Below, one piece after another: positions 10,227-17,712 of a stretch of DNA of 64,000 nt (within the stretch, counting starts at the first letter, position 1; every line of letters starts with the position of its first letter). The position numbers and the translations under genes are program-made. The notes under the pieces were generated by a model. It saw only the letters and a program-made list of their open reading frames with translations. It had not been told where the DNA came from and did not search any database. The stretch covers positions 62,001 through 126,000 of the forward strand of contig DATMYR010000045.1 of the NCBI GenBank assembly GCA_035560815.1, read 5' to 3'. Origin of the DNA: UBA5314 sp035560815. GTDB taxonomy: Bacteria; Bacillota; Syntrophomonadia; Syntrophomonadales; Syntrophomonadaceae.

Positions 10227-10254
10227 ATAATATTAGGCAGGACATAGCAAGTAA
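10227..10254 (-). promoter_or_regulatory. Likely groESL promoter
   Basis: On the minus strand TTACTT (10254-10249), a 16-nt spacer and TATTAT (10232-10227) lie directly upstream of CIRCE. TTGCTA with TATAAA (15-nt spacer) is an overlapping alternative. Confidence 0.45.
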
Positions 10255-10351
10255 TTCAAATCACAAAACCTGCTAAATCTGCCCATTATCATCAATTAAT
10301 ATTATGATGCTGGTTCTTGCTTTTTATTCCTTTGAATAACGCGTTTTTTTC

Positions 10352-10840
10352 TTACAGGCTTCCGCATTCCCCAGCGCTTCCGATAAGAATGTCCAGTCCA
10401 TGACCCAAAGCAGGGAGAATAGCCTCCAATGATTCCCTGACTCCCTTTACGCTACCGGGCAGGTTGATAATCAGGGTTTTACCCCGGATTCCTGCCACAG
10501 CCCGGGATAACATGGCTTGCGGAGTTTTTTGCCGTCCATAAGCCCGCATGGCTTCAGGAATACCCGGAACTACCCTTTCCAGGACCTGGGCTGTTGCCTC
10601 TGGCGTTACATCTCGACGACTAAAACCAGTCCCGCCCGAGGTAAGCACTAGATCCAATCGCATCTGGTCGCAAGCCATCAAGAGTCTCTCTTTAATTACA
10701 TCCTTTTCATCCGGGATGACTTCATAGTATTCGCAGCCATATTCGCCACCCAGTATTGATTGTATCTGCGGTCCGCTCAGATCTTCCCGCTGGCCGGCGG
10801 CTCCTTTGTCACTCATGATTAAAATACCTACTCGATACAT
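10352..10840 (-). CDS. moaB: Molybdopterin adenylyltransferase-type protein (MoaB/MogA family)
   Basis: 162 residues. MoaB/Mog family proteins activate molybdopterin by adenylylation before molybdenum insertion. LTSGGTGFSRRDVTPEAT is the family signature, and NLPGSVKGVRESL follows near the C-terminus. The ATG at 10840 has GAGGTGAT upstream. It overlaps the MOSC gene by 13 nt and is the last gene of the molybdopterin operon. The MoaB versus MogA assignment is not certain. Confidence 0.9.
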   Translation of the reverse strand: MYRVGILIMSDKGAAGQREDLSGPQIQSILGGEYGCEYYEVIPDEKDVIKERLLMACDQMRLDLVLTSGGTGFSRRDVTPEATAQVLERVVPGIPEAMRAYGRQKTPQAMLSRAVAGIRGKTLIINLPGSVKGVRESLEAILPALGHGLDILIGSAGECGSL

Positions 10841-11277
10841 GATATCACCTCAACATTATCGCCCTTCCTGATAACCCCCCCCTGTCTTACCCGGCAGAAA
10901 AGCCCCTCACTGGGCAAGAGTGATACTCCCAAAGCGCGAGTAACCACACTGGGGTGGTCTTCCTTCCCTATCTGAGCTACTTCCAGAATTACATCCGCTC
11001 CAATTTTCAACTGCCCTCCAACACCGACGGAAACCATGTCCAGTCCTTCTATCAGTAAATTTTCAGCAAAATCGCCTGGCCCCACCTGCAGCCCCAGATC
11101 TTGATTGATTTTTATTACACTGGCCAGATTAAGGCAAGTCACCTGCCGATCCCATGGTCCGGCATGCCCGTCATTTTCAATGCCATGCCCGGCAATCACC
11201 ATAGCTGTCAATACTTCGTTTTTCTGCTGGCCTCGCTGAGGGCTGATACATATAGAAAATAAACGGCCTGTGCCCAT
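10828..11277 (-). CDS. MOSC domain protein
   Basis: 149 residues. MOSC domains are linked to sulfur handling and delivery to the molybdenum cofactor. GHGIENDGHAG, PGDFAENL and the closing LFCRVRQGG segment fit the domain. The start was set to the ATG at 11277 with GGGAGG 8 nt upstream; the longer frame adds 58 unrelated residues across a hairpin. The position that is often Cys in MOSC proteins (KECH) reads KEDH here, so a persulfide role at that site looks lost (inference from recalled family pattern). It overlaps moaB by 13 nt. Confidence 0.85.
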   Translation of the reverse strand: MGTGRLFSICISPQRGQQKNEVLTAMVIAGHGIENDGHAGPWDRQVTCLNLASVIKINQDLGLQVGPGDFAENLLIEGLDMVSVGVGGQLKIGADVILEVAQIGKEDHPSVVTRALGVSLLPSEGLFCRVRQGGVIRKGDNVEVISCIE

Positions 11278-11304
11278 TTTTTTATCCTCCCTAACCTCAG
11301 AGAT

Positions 11305-11343
11305 AAAAAAGGCGGGTTCTCTCCATGAAATTAAGAAACCCGC
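11305..11343 (-). terminator. Hairpin plus T-tract between moaC and the MOSC gene
   Basis: On the minus strand GCGGGTT and AACCCGC arms (11343-11337 and 11318-11312) are followed by TTTTTT (11310-11305). It lies inside the operon, so it may partly terminate and lower expression of the two distal genes. Confidence 0.6.
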
Positions 11344-11360
11344 TCCCTCGGTGGCTCCAA

Positions 11361-11834
11361 TTATTCCCGAACCAGGCGTCCGCTCTTGCCGCCTGATTTT
11401 TCTAATAATAACAGTTCCCCGATTTCCATCCAGCGATCCACCGCTTTGCACATATCGTAAATAGTCAGAGCGGCTACGGCTGCTGCCGTCAGGGCTTCCA
11501 TTTCGACTCCGGTCTTGCCTGTGGTTTTAACCAGGGTCTCAATAATAACCTGCGAAGTCTCTTCATCCAGAACGAAGTTTACATCCACTGACGTCAACAA
11601 TAATGGATGGCACATGGGAATCAAATGGGGGGTCTGTTTGGCGGCCATAATACCGGCAACCTGAGCCACAGCCAGAACATCACCCTTCTTAATCCCTCCG
11701 CTTTTAATCAAAGTCATCGTAGCGGGCTGCATACAGACAACGACGCGGGCTCGAGCCTCTCGCACACTATCTTCCTTCTGGCTGACATCTACCATATGCG
11801 CGTGCCCTTGTTCATTGATATGGGTAAAATCCAT
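11361..11834 (-). CDS. moaC: Cyclic pyranopterin monophosphate synthase
   Basis: 157 residues. With MoaA it converts GTP to cyclic pyranopterin monophosphate, the first stage of molybdenum cofactor synthesis. HMVDVSQKEDSVREARA, LIPMCHPLLLT and KTGVEMEALTAAAVAALTIYDMCK are family hallmarks. It starts 5 nt after the moaA stop, with GGGGGA upstream. Confidence 0.97.
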   Translation of the reverse strand: MDFTHINEQGHAHMVDVSQKEDSVREARARVVVCMQPATMTLIKSGGIKKGDVLAVAQVAGIMAAKQTPHLIPMCHPLLLTSVDVNFVLDEETSQVIIETLVKTTGKTGVEMEALTAAAVAALTIYDMCKAVDRWMEIGELLLLEKSGGKSGRLVRE

Positions 11835-11839
11835 CGGTC

Positions 11840-12820
11840 TTATCCCCCGATCTGGAACATCTTGCGCTGATTCTGGTCCCCCCAGCCTTGATTCATATGG
11901 TGCTGCAGGGGTTTGGCTTCAATCCCCCGTACAAATAGCTCGGTCAGTTCTTCATCACTGGCACCGGTCCGCATAGGTTCTTTCAAGTCCAATTCCATCT
12001 TGCCGTGTAAGCATACCCTGAGTTTTCCGTCTGCGGTCAGACGAAGCCGGTTGCACAAACCGCAAAAATGATTGCTCATTGGACTAATAAAGCCTAGTGA
12101 TCCAAGCCCCCCCTTAATCTTAAAGGAGCGAGCCGGTCCGTTCCCTCTTATCTGGGGTGCGGCTTCCAAATCATACTCCAATTCTATGCGTTTCTTGATT
12201 TTATCCATAGTGCAAACCCGCTCTTCTTGCCAGAAATCCAGGTCACCGATGGGCATAAATTCTATAAAACGCACATGAAAGGGATAATAATAAGCCAGAT
12301 TGGCAAAATCCAAAACTTCATCATCATTAAAGCCTTTAATGACTACCGTATTAATCTTGACGGGCTGCATGTCCAACTCCAAAGCCTTAAATATGGCACC
12401 TTTTACGATCTTCAGGTCGCCCTGCCTGGTAATGGAGCGATAGCGCTCTTCCTGCAGGGTATCCAGGCTGAAGTTTACCCGGTTGAGTCCCGCCTGTTGA
12501 TAGTCCACGGCATGTTTTGAAAAGAGGTTGCCGTTGGTAGTAATGGCTATATCATCAATACCTGGTATCTCCGAAATATAGTGAACCAACTGTAACAGAT
12601 TCTTCCTGACCAGCGGCTCCCCACCGGTCAAGCGAATTTTATGAATACCTATTTGGGCTCCGATTCTAGCCAAACGGGCAATTTCTTCCAGAGTCAAGAT
12701 TTTATCGTGGTCTAGATGATTAACGCCTTCCCAAGGCATACAATACCTTCACCGAAGGTTGCAGCGATCAGTCACGGAAATGCGTAAATAATTTATATCC
12801 CGCCCAAAACTATCTCTCAT
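11840..12820 (-). CDS. moaA: GTP 3',8-cyclase MoaA with in-frame TGA (possible selenocysteine)
   Basis: 326 codons from the ATG at 12820 (GGAGGTG 6 nt upstream). The reading starts MRDSFGRDINYLRISVTDRC and continues through N-L-R, a TGA at 12751-12749, then R-Y-C-M-P. The radical-SAM motif is therefore Cys20-x3-TGA24-x2-Cys27, with the stop exactly where the second cluster cysteine belongs. Everything else is intact, including the C-terminal cluster motif CGLCNRLRLTADGKLRVC and the C-terminal Gly-Gly. A 7-bp stem with a GGG loop lies 16 nt after the TGA. A restart at Met28 (12739, 299 residues) would lack two of the three SAM-cluster ligands. Either selenocysteine is inserted, or this is a point nonsense mutation or sequencing error. 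Confidence 0.85.
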
Positions 12821-12863
12821 CACGCTCACCTCCCTATAACATCTTTGTATAGGTATCGGCTAT

Positions 12864-13037
12864 CTAAAAGCAACCCAATTCGCAGGCAAATATCTTAATT
12901 CCCGCTTCATTACAAAGCTCCCCCAATTCACGGGCCTCAATGCCTAGATCTTCCGCCAGCCGACGGGCATCGGAACAGGCTAACTTTTTTTGTGGGCAGC
13001 TCTCGATCAGTTTTCTTAACAACTCAGTCTTGTCCAA
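12864..13037 (-). CDS. Small protein with C-terminal CxLGCF motif, first gene of the moa operon
   Basis: 57 residues from a TTG at 13037 with GGGAGGTG 8 nt upstream. It has a helical N-terminal part (LLRKLIESCPQKKLACSDARRLAEDLG) and ends in KIFACELGCF, with further cysteines inside. I associate such small proteins with molybdopterin or formate dehydrogenase loci in Clostridia, from memory and unverified. A metal- or sulfur-binding or DNA-binding role is possible; function is unknown. It lies 43 nt before moaA. Confidence 0.75.
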   Translation of the reverse strand: MDKTELLRKLIESCPQKKLACSDARRLAEDLGIEARELGELCNEAGIKIFACELGCF

Positions 13038-13098
13038 ATGGCATACACCTCCCGAAAACAAGCACGCTCAATAGGGCCTTACCAATAATATTGTCTTC

Positions 13099-13126
13099 CC
13101 GCCATGCAGCGCATGGCGGTTTTTTT
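13099..13126. promoter_or_regulatory. Leader hairpin of the moa operon
   Basis: A 9-bp stem CCGCCATGC/GCATGGCGG with an AGC loop lies within the predicted moa leader. On the plus strand it is followed by seven T, so it would work as a terminator there. On the moa strand the T run is an A run just before the hairpin. I could not match the leader to the Moco riboswitch. Confidence 0.5.
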
Positions 13127-13196
13127 GGAATACCTGCCGTTTTATCAAAAAAATGTAAATTATAGCGCCGAAATTGTCTGCCCCAGTTCTGATGAT

Positions 13197-13225
13197 ATTA
13201 TAAACCATCCGAGCTTTGCCTGCAA
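13197..13225 (-). promoter_or_regulatory. Likely promoter of the moa operon
   Basis: On the minus strand TTGCAG (13225-13220), a 17-nt spacer and TATAAT (13202-13197). It predicts a leader of about 150 nt before the small CxLGCF gene. Another TATAAT lies further downstream without a good -35. Confidence 0.55.
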
Positions 13226-13290
13226 TTACCGACATTTTTATTCCACAAATAGGATAAACCGCCTGAAACCCACACTGGCGATCAGGTGTT

Positions 13291-14229
13291 TTAATGGCTG
13301 CTTTCCTTAGTCTTTAATAGGGCAGTGATCACCTGGTTTACCGGCGTGGGAACACCATATCGTTTCCCAAGTTCTACCACAGCTCCATTCAGCGCATCGA
13401 TTTCTGTCTTTCTACCCCTTTGTATATCCTGGAGCATAGAGGCATGATGAAGCGCGGTGGTGGGGATCATCTGCGTATAAAAAGCTTCCTCGTATGCTTG
13501 GCTATCGGGCCACAATGTTTCCTGGCGGCTGGCTGCCAACACCGCAAAGATTTCTTCGATAATTTGATTCATAATATTCCTGCTGTACTGCCCATCTGCC
13601 AGTTTTCCATAAGGAACCTCCAGAATAGCTCCCAGAGGATTCAGTGCGGAATTATATATAATCTTGCCCCAAACATATTTCATGATAGCCGTCGAAAATC
13701 GGGTGGGTATTCCGGCCTGGGAAAAGGCAGCGGCCAACTCTTCCAGGTAGTTTTCATCAATCTCCCCCCTAGGAGAGCCAAGGATGACATCATCAGCTAT
13801 AACCGTCACCTTCGATTTTCCGAGTTCTTCAGTTTCCGCACCAAAAATAACGCGAGCCAGTATAAGACGGTCTTGAGGAATAAACTTACTGGCCGCCTCG
13901 AAATTTCCGTAACCGTTCTGGGCCAGCATTACATAGGTGGAGGGAGACAATAGCTCCTGCACCTGCTGCGCAGCAGCTTCGGTTGCAAACGCCTTGACCG
14001 TCACGATAATCAGGTCAAATCCCTCTCCCCGCAAGTCCCGATAATCACTGCTTACCTTGTCTAGTGCGGCATGATGCTCTCCCCAAATCCCGTTAACACT
14101 CACACCGATTTGCGCTACATGTTGTGCGACAAATTCCCGGTCTAATCCGATTACCTGGTGCCCATCGTTTTTCATTAAACAAGCATATACACTACCCAGA
14201 GCTCCTATTCCATAGACCAGTATCTTCAT
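13291..14229 (-). CDS. panE: 2-dehydropantoate 2-reductase family protein
   Basis: 312 residues. It would reduce ketopantoate to pantoate with NADPH, a step in pantothenate and CoA synthesis. The N-terminal Rossmann loop GIGALGSVYA, the NGYGN segment and the helical C-terminal domain containing KYVWGKIIYNSALNPLGA fit the ApbA/PanE family. The ATG at 14229 has AGGAGG upstream. No other pantothenate gene is nearby, so a paralogue acting on another 2-ketoacid is possible. Confidence 0.85.
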   Translation of the reverse strand: MKILVYGIGALGSVYACLMKNDGHQVIGLDREFVAQHVAQIGVSVNGIWGEHHAALDKVSSDYRDLRGEGFDLIIVTVKAFATEAAAQQVQELLSPSTYVMLAQNGYGNFEAASKFIPQDRLILARVIFGAETEELGKSKVTVIADDVILGSPRGEIDENYLEELAAAFSQAGIPTRFSTAIMKYVWGKIIYNSALNPLGAILEVPYGKLADGQYSRNIMNQIIEEIFAVLAASRQETLWPDSQAYEEAFYTQMIPTTALHHASMLQDIQRGRKTEIDALNGAVVELGKRYGVPTPVNQVITALLKTKESSH

Positions 14230-14269
14230 ACTGCTACCTCCTGCCGCAATTGTTACTTCATGTTTATGG

Positions 14270-14310
14270 TATCACAAGGCTTTTCCATAAATAAATTACT
14301 TCTTGTGATA
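14270..14310. promoter_or_regulatory. Inverted repeat in the panE-like / NfeD-like divergent region
   Basis: TATCACAAG (14270-14278) and CTTGTGATA (14302-14310) form a 9-bp inverted repeat with a 23-nt spacer. The right arm runs into an AT-rich -10-like TATCATAAT for the plus-strand gene. It could be a shared operator. Confidence 0.35.
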
Positions 14311-14365
14311 TCATAATAGGAGTATCTGCGCACCAGTGTGGCGTTTTTACGAAAGAAGGTTTATC

Positions 14366-14602
14366 GTGCCTGCTTTTCAGTGGATTGTGATTGCCCTCGC
14401 CTGTGGAGTGATAGAGCTGCTTCGAGCGGGGTTCTGGTTTGTTTGGGTTGCTATTGCCGGCTTGATAACCGCTTTAGGAATCAAGCTGGGGCTGCTGTCT
14501 GGCTTGACTGGCCAGGTGCTCACATTTTCCTTATCTTCCGTAGTCCTCATTCTTTTCGTGCGGCCTCTGGTTATCGAGGCTATTAAGAAGTCGGCCAAAT
14601 AA
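14366..14602 (+). CDS. Short NfeD-like membrane protein
   Basis: 78 residues from a GTG at 14366 with AGAAGG upstream. Two to three hydrophobic helices (FQWIVIALACGVIELLRAGFW and following) resemble the membrane part of NfeD proteins. The C-terminal OB-fold domain normally found in NfeD is missing; the frame ends in EAIKKSAK and no continuation is visible in the next 130 nt. It may be a genuine short form or a truncated remnant. Confidence 0.65.
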   Translation: MPAFQWIVIALACGVIELLRAGFWFVWVAIAGLITALGIKLGLLSGLTGQVLTFSLSSVVLILFVRPLVIEAIKKSAK

Positions 14603-14731
14603 TTGACCCTCCAGCCCCTCATTTCTTTTACCTACAAGACATACTTTTTCTATAACACGGATGGAAGAATCATTTTCTGGTAAGCGGGTTAGGAGAGGAA
14701 TGCGAATAAGTAGAAGGTAGGAAGAACAGGA

Positions 14732-15304
14732 TCAAAAAAAGCTCATGTCCACTGCCACCTCGGATTGCTCAGTAACAACCCAATGCAGGGGAACGTCGTT
14801 TTGGTCGGGGAAAATGCTGTCCACAACTTGAAATTCGTAAGCCACCCCGCAGAGAAAGGTCGACGGGGCAAGCTGGCGCAGGAAGCGGTCATAAAATCCT
14901 TTACCATATCCCAAACGATGGCCCGAAGCGTCGAAAGCTACACCCGGGACCAGGACTACCTCGATTTTTTGAAGAGGATAGGCATCACCCACCGGTTCTC
15001 GGATACCAAAGGGACCTTGACGGCACTCGTCCCAGCTTTTAAACTCAACCGCCTGAAGCTCACTACCTTCGACCCGGGGTACCAGTAGGACTATATTTCG
15101 CTCTTTCAGCTCAACCATAATATCAGATAGGTCAACTTCATTCTTTATACTCAGGTAAGCCATCACTACCCCAGCCTGTTTCAGGGGTTCCAGCATACCC
15201 AAACGCTTGTTGATCTCGCGGCTTCTTTGTTCGACCTGTTCTAAAGCAAGTATTCCCCGTCGGGCTAGCATTTCCCGGCGCAGCTGAATTTTATTAGCAA
15301 TCAT
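14732..15304 (-). CDS. 5-formyltetrahydrofolate cyclo-ligase
   Basis: 190 residues. It converts 5-formyl-THF to 5,10-methenyl-THF with ATP. It has the basic N-terminal helix KIQLRREMLARR, VLVPGVAFDASGHRLGYG and the GYGKGFYDRFL nucleotide/folate-binding motif. It overlaps lgt by 4 nt (ATGA), indicating coupling. Length and motifs are normal. Confidence 0.93.
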   Translation of the reverse strand: MIANKIQLRREMLARRGILALEQVEQRSREINKRLGMLEPLKQAGVVMAYLSIKNEVDLSDIMVELKERNIVLLVPRVEGSELQAVEFKSWDECRQGPFGIREPVGDAYPLQKIEVVLVPGVAFDASGHRLGYGKGFYDRFLRQLAPSTFLCGVAYEFQVVDSIFPDQNDVPLHWVVTEQSEVAVDMSFF

Positions 15305-16083
15305 AACTTTTCTCCAGGATGCTCTAGCGATTCATTCGCACATCTTCTTGCTCGCCAGATATATAATCCGATACCAATGACCAACATGATCACACTAATT
15401 ACCTGGGCCTGGGACAATGGTCCGATCATGGCTTCCGGCTCCCTATAGAACTCAATAATAAAGCGGTAGATCGGATAGAGCAGGAGATAAAGAATCGCCA
15501 CCTGTCCGCTGAATCGCCGCCGTTTGTAAATCCAGATCAGAAAAATAAATATTAGGAAGTTTATAGTCGAGCTGAAGAGTTGGGTAGGATAGCGGGAGAA
15601 GGCATCCACATCCGGGAATACAACCCCCAGGGGGGAATCGGTAATGATCCCATAACAGCATCCAGCTAGGAAGCAGCCGATGCGCACCAGGGCATAACCC
15701 AATGCCGTAAAGGGAGCAAAGATATCAGCAACATTCCAAAAGGACATCTTCCTCCACCGTAAATAGATCAACATAGGCACCAGCGAACCTACGAAACCAC
15801 CGTACCAAACCAACCCTCGAATTCCACCCCGATGAAGTGCCCAATATTCTGCGGGGGAGTTCCAAAACAGGCTCCAGTCATAGGTGAAGAAGTATAAGAG
15901 ATAGGATCCTGCCAGACCGCACAATACCATGATGATAATCAGATCCATAGCCCATTCTTGCTTGTAGCCTTGCTTTTCGAAGAGCCGCCCTGAGCCCCAA
16001 ATGGCCACAATGACTGCTATGGCCAGCATGAAGCCCCAGGAATATACACTGTACTTTCCAATACTAAATAGTACGGGTCTCAA
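15301..16083 (-). CDS. lgt: Prolipoprotein diacylglyceryl transferase
   Basis: 260 residues, with about seven membrane segments. It transfers diacylglycerol to the lipobox cysteine of prolipoproteins on the outer face of the membrane. HRGGIRGLVWYGGFVG and RIGCFLAGCCYG are the Lgt signature regions. The ATG at 16083 is preceded by a weak GGTGACC-like site. A cluster of DnaA boxes lies between it and tsaD. Confidence 0.95.
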   Translation of the reverse strand: MRPVLFSIGKYSVYSWGFMLAIAVIVAIWGSGRLFEKQGYKQEWAMDLIIIMVLCGLAGSYLLYFFTYDWSLFWNSPAEYWALHRGGIRGLVWYGGFVGSLVPMLIYLRWRKMSFWNVADIFAPFTALGYALVRIGCFLAGCCYGIITDSPLGVVFPDVDAFSRYPTQLFSSTINFLIFIFLIWIYKRRRFSGQVAILYLLLYPIYRFIIEFYREPEAMIGPLSQAQVISVIMLVIGIGLYIWRARRCANESLEHPGEKL

Positions 16084-16107
16084 AGGTCACCTCTCCTTAT
16101 CCGGATG

Positions 16108-16232
16108 TTATCCACAAGAATATCAGGGTCATTTTTTCGGTTCATCTCCTCAACTAGGACCAGTAAGGAATCGTCCTTGATTTGAAAACCTCGGTATTCT
16201 AATTATCAACAGACTTATCCACATTATCCACA
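16108..16232. promoter_or_regulatory. Cluster of DnaA boxes
   Basis: Three perfect TTATCCACA boxes at 16108-16116, 16215-16223 and 16224-16232 (the last two directly adjacent) plus a one-mismatch TTATCAACA at 16203-16211, all on the plus strand in the 157-nt tsaD-lgt gap. The consensus DnaA box is TTATCCACA. No dnaA, dnaN or oriC genes are near, so a titration, replication-control or transcriptional site is more likely than the origin. Confidence 0.75.
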
Positions 16233-16240
16233 GGCGGTTT

Positions 16241-17251
16241 TCACAAGGACGATAGCCCCGGGTAGGCATTCAGCGACAAAGCGGAAAAATCCTGGCAAAC
16301 ATAGGATATGTAGGCATTACCAGCTATCATCGCTCCATTGTCTGTACACAAATTTAAGGAGGGATAATAGACAGGAAAGCCATGTGCTTCACCGGTATTT
16401 TTCATCATTTTTCGCAGGTGCGCATTAGCAGCCACACCGCCAGCCAACAGTATGCTCTTTACCTGGAATTTCTGAGCCGCCAGCAGGGTTTTATCCACCA
16501 GCACATCGACCAGGGCGGCCTGGAATTCAGCCGCCAGATTATATACATTGGCCTCCCCGTTTTTCTCCAGCTTCTTCCACAAATTCATAGCGGCCGTCTT
16601 TAAGCCACTGAAACTAAACTCGAAATCGGCCCGATCCAGGAAGACCCGGGGTAATTTGACCTGGCCGGCCTGCCCCTGCTCGGCGGCCTGTTGTATGGCG
16701 GGCCCACCCGGGTAGCCTAATTGCAGAAATCGTGCTACCTTATCAAAAGCTTCACCCGCTGCATCATCCCGAGTTTCCCCCAACAACTGGCTTTTCGAAG
16801 CCGATGGCATATAAAGGATGCTGGTATGCCCGCCCGAGACCACCAGGCATACTGCCGGAAACTCCAACTCCGGATGTTCCAGGATGTTGGCATAGATATG
16901 CCCTTCCAAATGGTTTACAGCTATTAACGGTTTATCCAGGGCATAGGCAAAGCCCTTCGCGAAGGAAAGGCCCACCAAAAGGGCTCCAATCAAACCTGGC
17001 CGGTTGGTTACTGCCACCGCCTGAATATCCGCATACCTGATCCCGGCTTGAGCAAAAGCCAGATCAACCACCCGAGCGATATTCTCCACATGCTGACGGG
17101 AAGCTATCTCCGGCACTACGCCACCATATTCCTGATGTATGGGAACCTGGGAATTCACCACATTGGCTAGGATTTCCCGCCCATTGAGAACAAGTGCTGC
17201 AGCGGTTTCATCACAGGACGTTTCAATCCCCAGAATAATAACATCGTTCAT
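16241..17251 (-). CDS. tsaD: tRNA N6-threonylcarbamoyladenosine transferase subunit TsaD
   Basis: 336 residues. It is the catalytic ASKHA-fold subunit that places threonylcarbamoyl on A37 of ANN-decoding tRNAs, together with TsaB and TsaE, both encoded just upstream. ILGIETSCDETAAAL, the metal-binding HLEGH, VSGGHT and LLAGGVAANAHLR are visible. The ATG at 17251 was chosen (AAGGA 7 nt upstream) over one two codons earlier. It lies 11 nt after rimI. Confidence 0.96.
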   Translation of the reverse strand: MNDVIILGIETSCDETAAALVLNGREILANVVNSQVPIHQEYGGVVPEIASRQHVENIARVVDLAFAQAGIRYADIQAVAVTNRPGLIGALLVGLSFAKGFAYALDKPLIAVNHLEGHIYANILEHPELEFPAVCLVVSGGHTSILYMPSASKSQLLGETRDDAAGEAFDKVARFLQLGYPGGPAIQQAAEQGQAGQVKLPRVFLDRADFEFSFSGLKTAAMNLWKKLEKNGEANVYNLAAEFQAALVDVLVDKTLLAAQKFQVKSILLAGGVAANAHLRKMMKNTGEAHGFPVYYPSLNLCTDNGAMIAGNAYISYVCQDFSALSLNAYPGLSSL

Positions 17252-17262
17252 AAGCATTTCCT

Positions 17263-17712
17263 TTATAAAAACTTAGTCATAACTACTGCATCTTCCTGGT
17301 TGTCTGAATAATACTCCTTGCGCAGCCCGGTGGCCACATAACCCAGTCCCTGGTACATGTTCAGAGCGGCAAGGTTGGAGGGCCTCACCTCTAGAAAAAT
17401 CCGCACCGCACCCTTTCCCCAGGCAATCTTTTCCAAGTCCAGCATCAAGGATTTTCCCCAACCGTTCTGACGGCACTTTTGTGCAACAGCCACATTGGTG
17501 ATATGGGCTTCATCAAAGATCACCCAGATCCCCCCGTAAGCCCCTACATTTCCGTCAAAGTCCACCACCCGGTAGCTCGCATACTGATTCTTGAGTTCGT
17601 TTTCGTAGGACTGGCGGGACCATGGTAAAGAAAAACATTCTGCTTCGATAATCATTACCTGATCCAGATCCTGTAGAGTCATCTTTCTCATCATGAAAGA
17701 GGGATTCAACAC
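17263..17712 (-). CDS. rimI: Ribosomal protein S18-alanine N-acetyltransferase family
   Basis: 149 residues, GNAT fold, with CRQNGWGKSLM as the acetyl-CoA loop and RPSNLAALNMYQGLGY near the end. It probably acetylates a protein N-terminus, with S18 as the prototype. The GTG at 17712 has AAGGAG 7 nt upstream, while an ATG two codons earlier is too close to it. It overlaps tsaB by 7 nt. The rimI-between-tsaB-and-tsaD order is common in Firmicutes. Confidence 0.9.
   Translation of the reverse strand: MLNPSFMMRKMTLQDLDQVMIIEAECFSLPWSRQSYENELKNQYASYRVVDFDGNVGAYGGIWVIFDEAHITNVAVAQKCRQNGWGKSLMLDLEKIAWGKGAVRIFLEVRPSNLAALNMYQGLGYVATGLRKEYYSDNQEDAVVMTKFL

Noticed and set aside
11840..12739. MoaA as a 299-residue protein starting at the MPWEG methionine
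   Set aside because: This start lacks a ribosome binding site and would remove two of three radical-SAM cluster ligands; the upstream frame has a perfect start and conserved N-terminus apart from the TGA.
12749..12751. Calling moaA a plain pseudogene
   Set aside because: Only one codon is affected, at a Cys position, with TGA specifically, and the other conserved residues looked at are intact. A recent nonsense change or read error stays possible, but decay is not shown.
13099..13126. Plus-strand rho-independent terminator
   Set aside because: There is no plus-strand gene upstream. The position inside the predicted moa leader makes a leader hairpin the simpler reading.
16108..16232. Chromosomal origin of replication
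   Set aside because: DnaA boxes are present, but there is no dnaA, dnaN, rpmH or other origin-linked gene and no obvious AT-rich unwinding region next to the boxes; kept only as a DnaA-box cluster.
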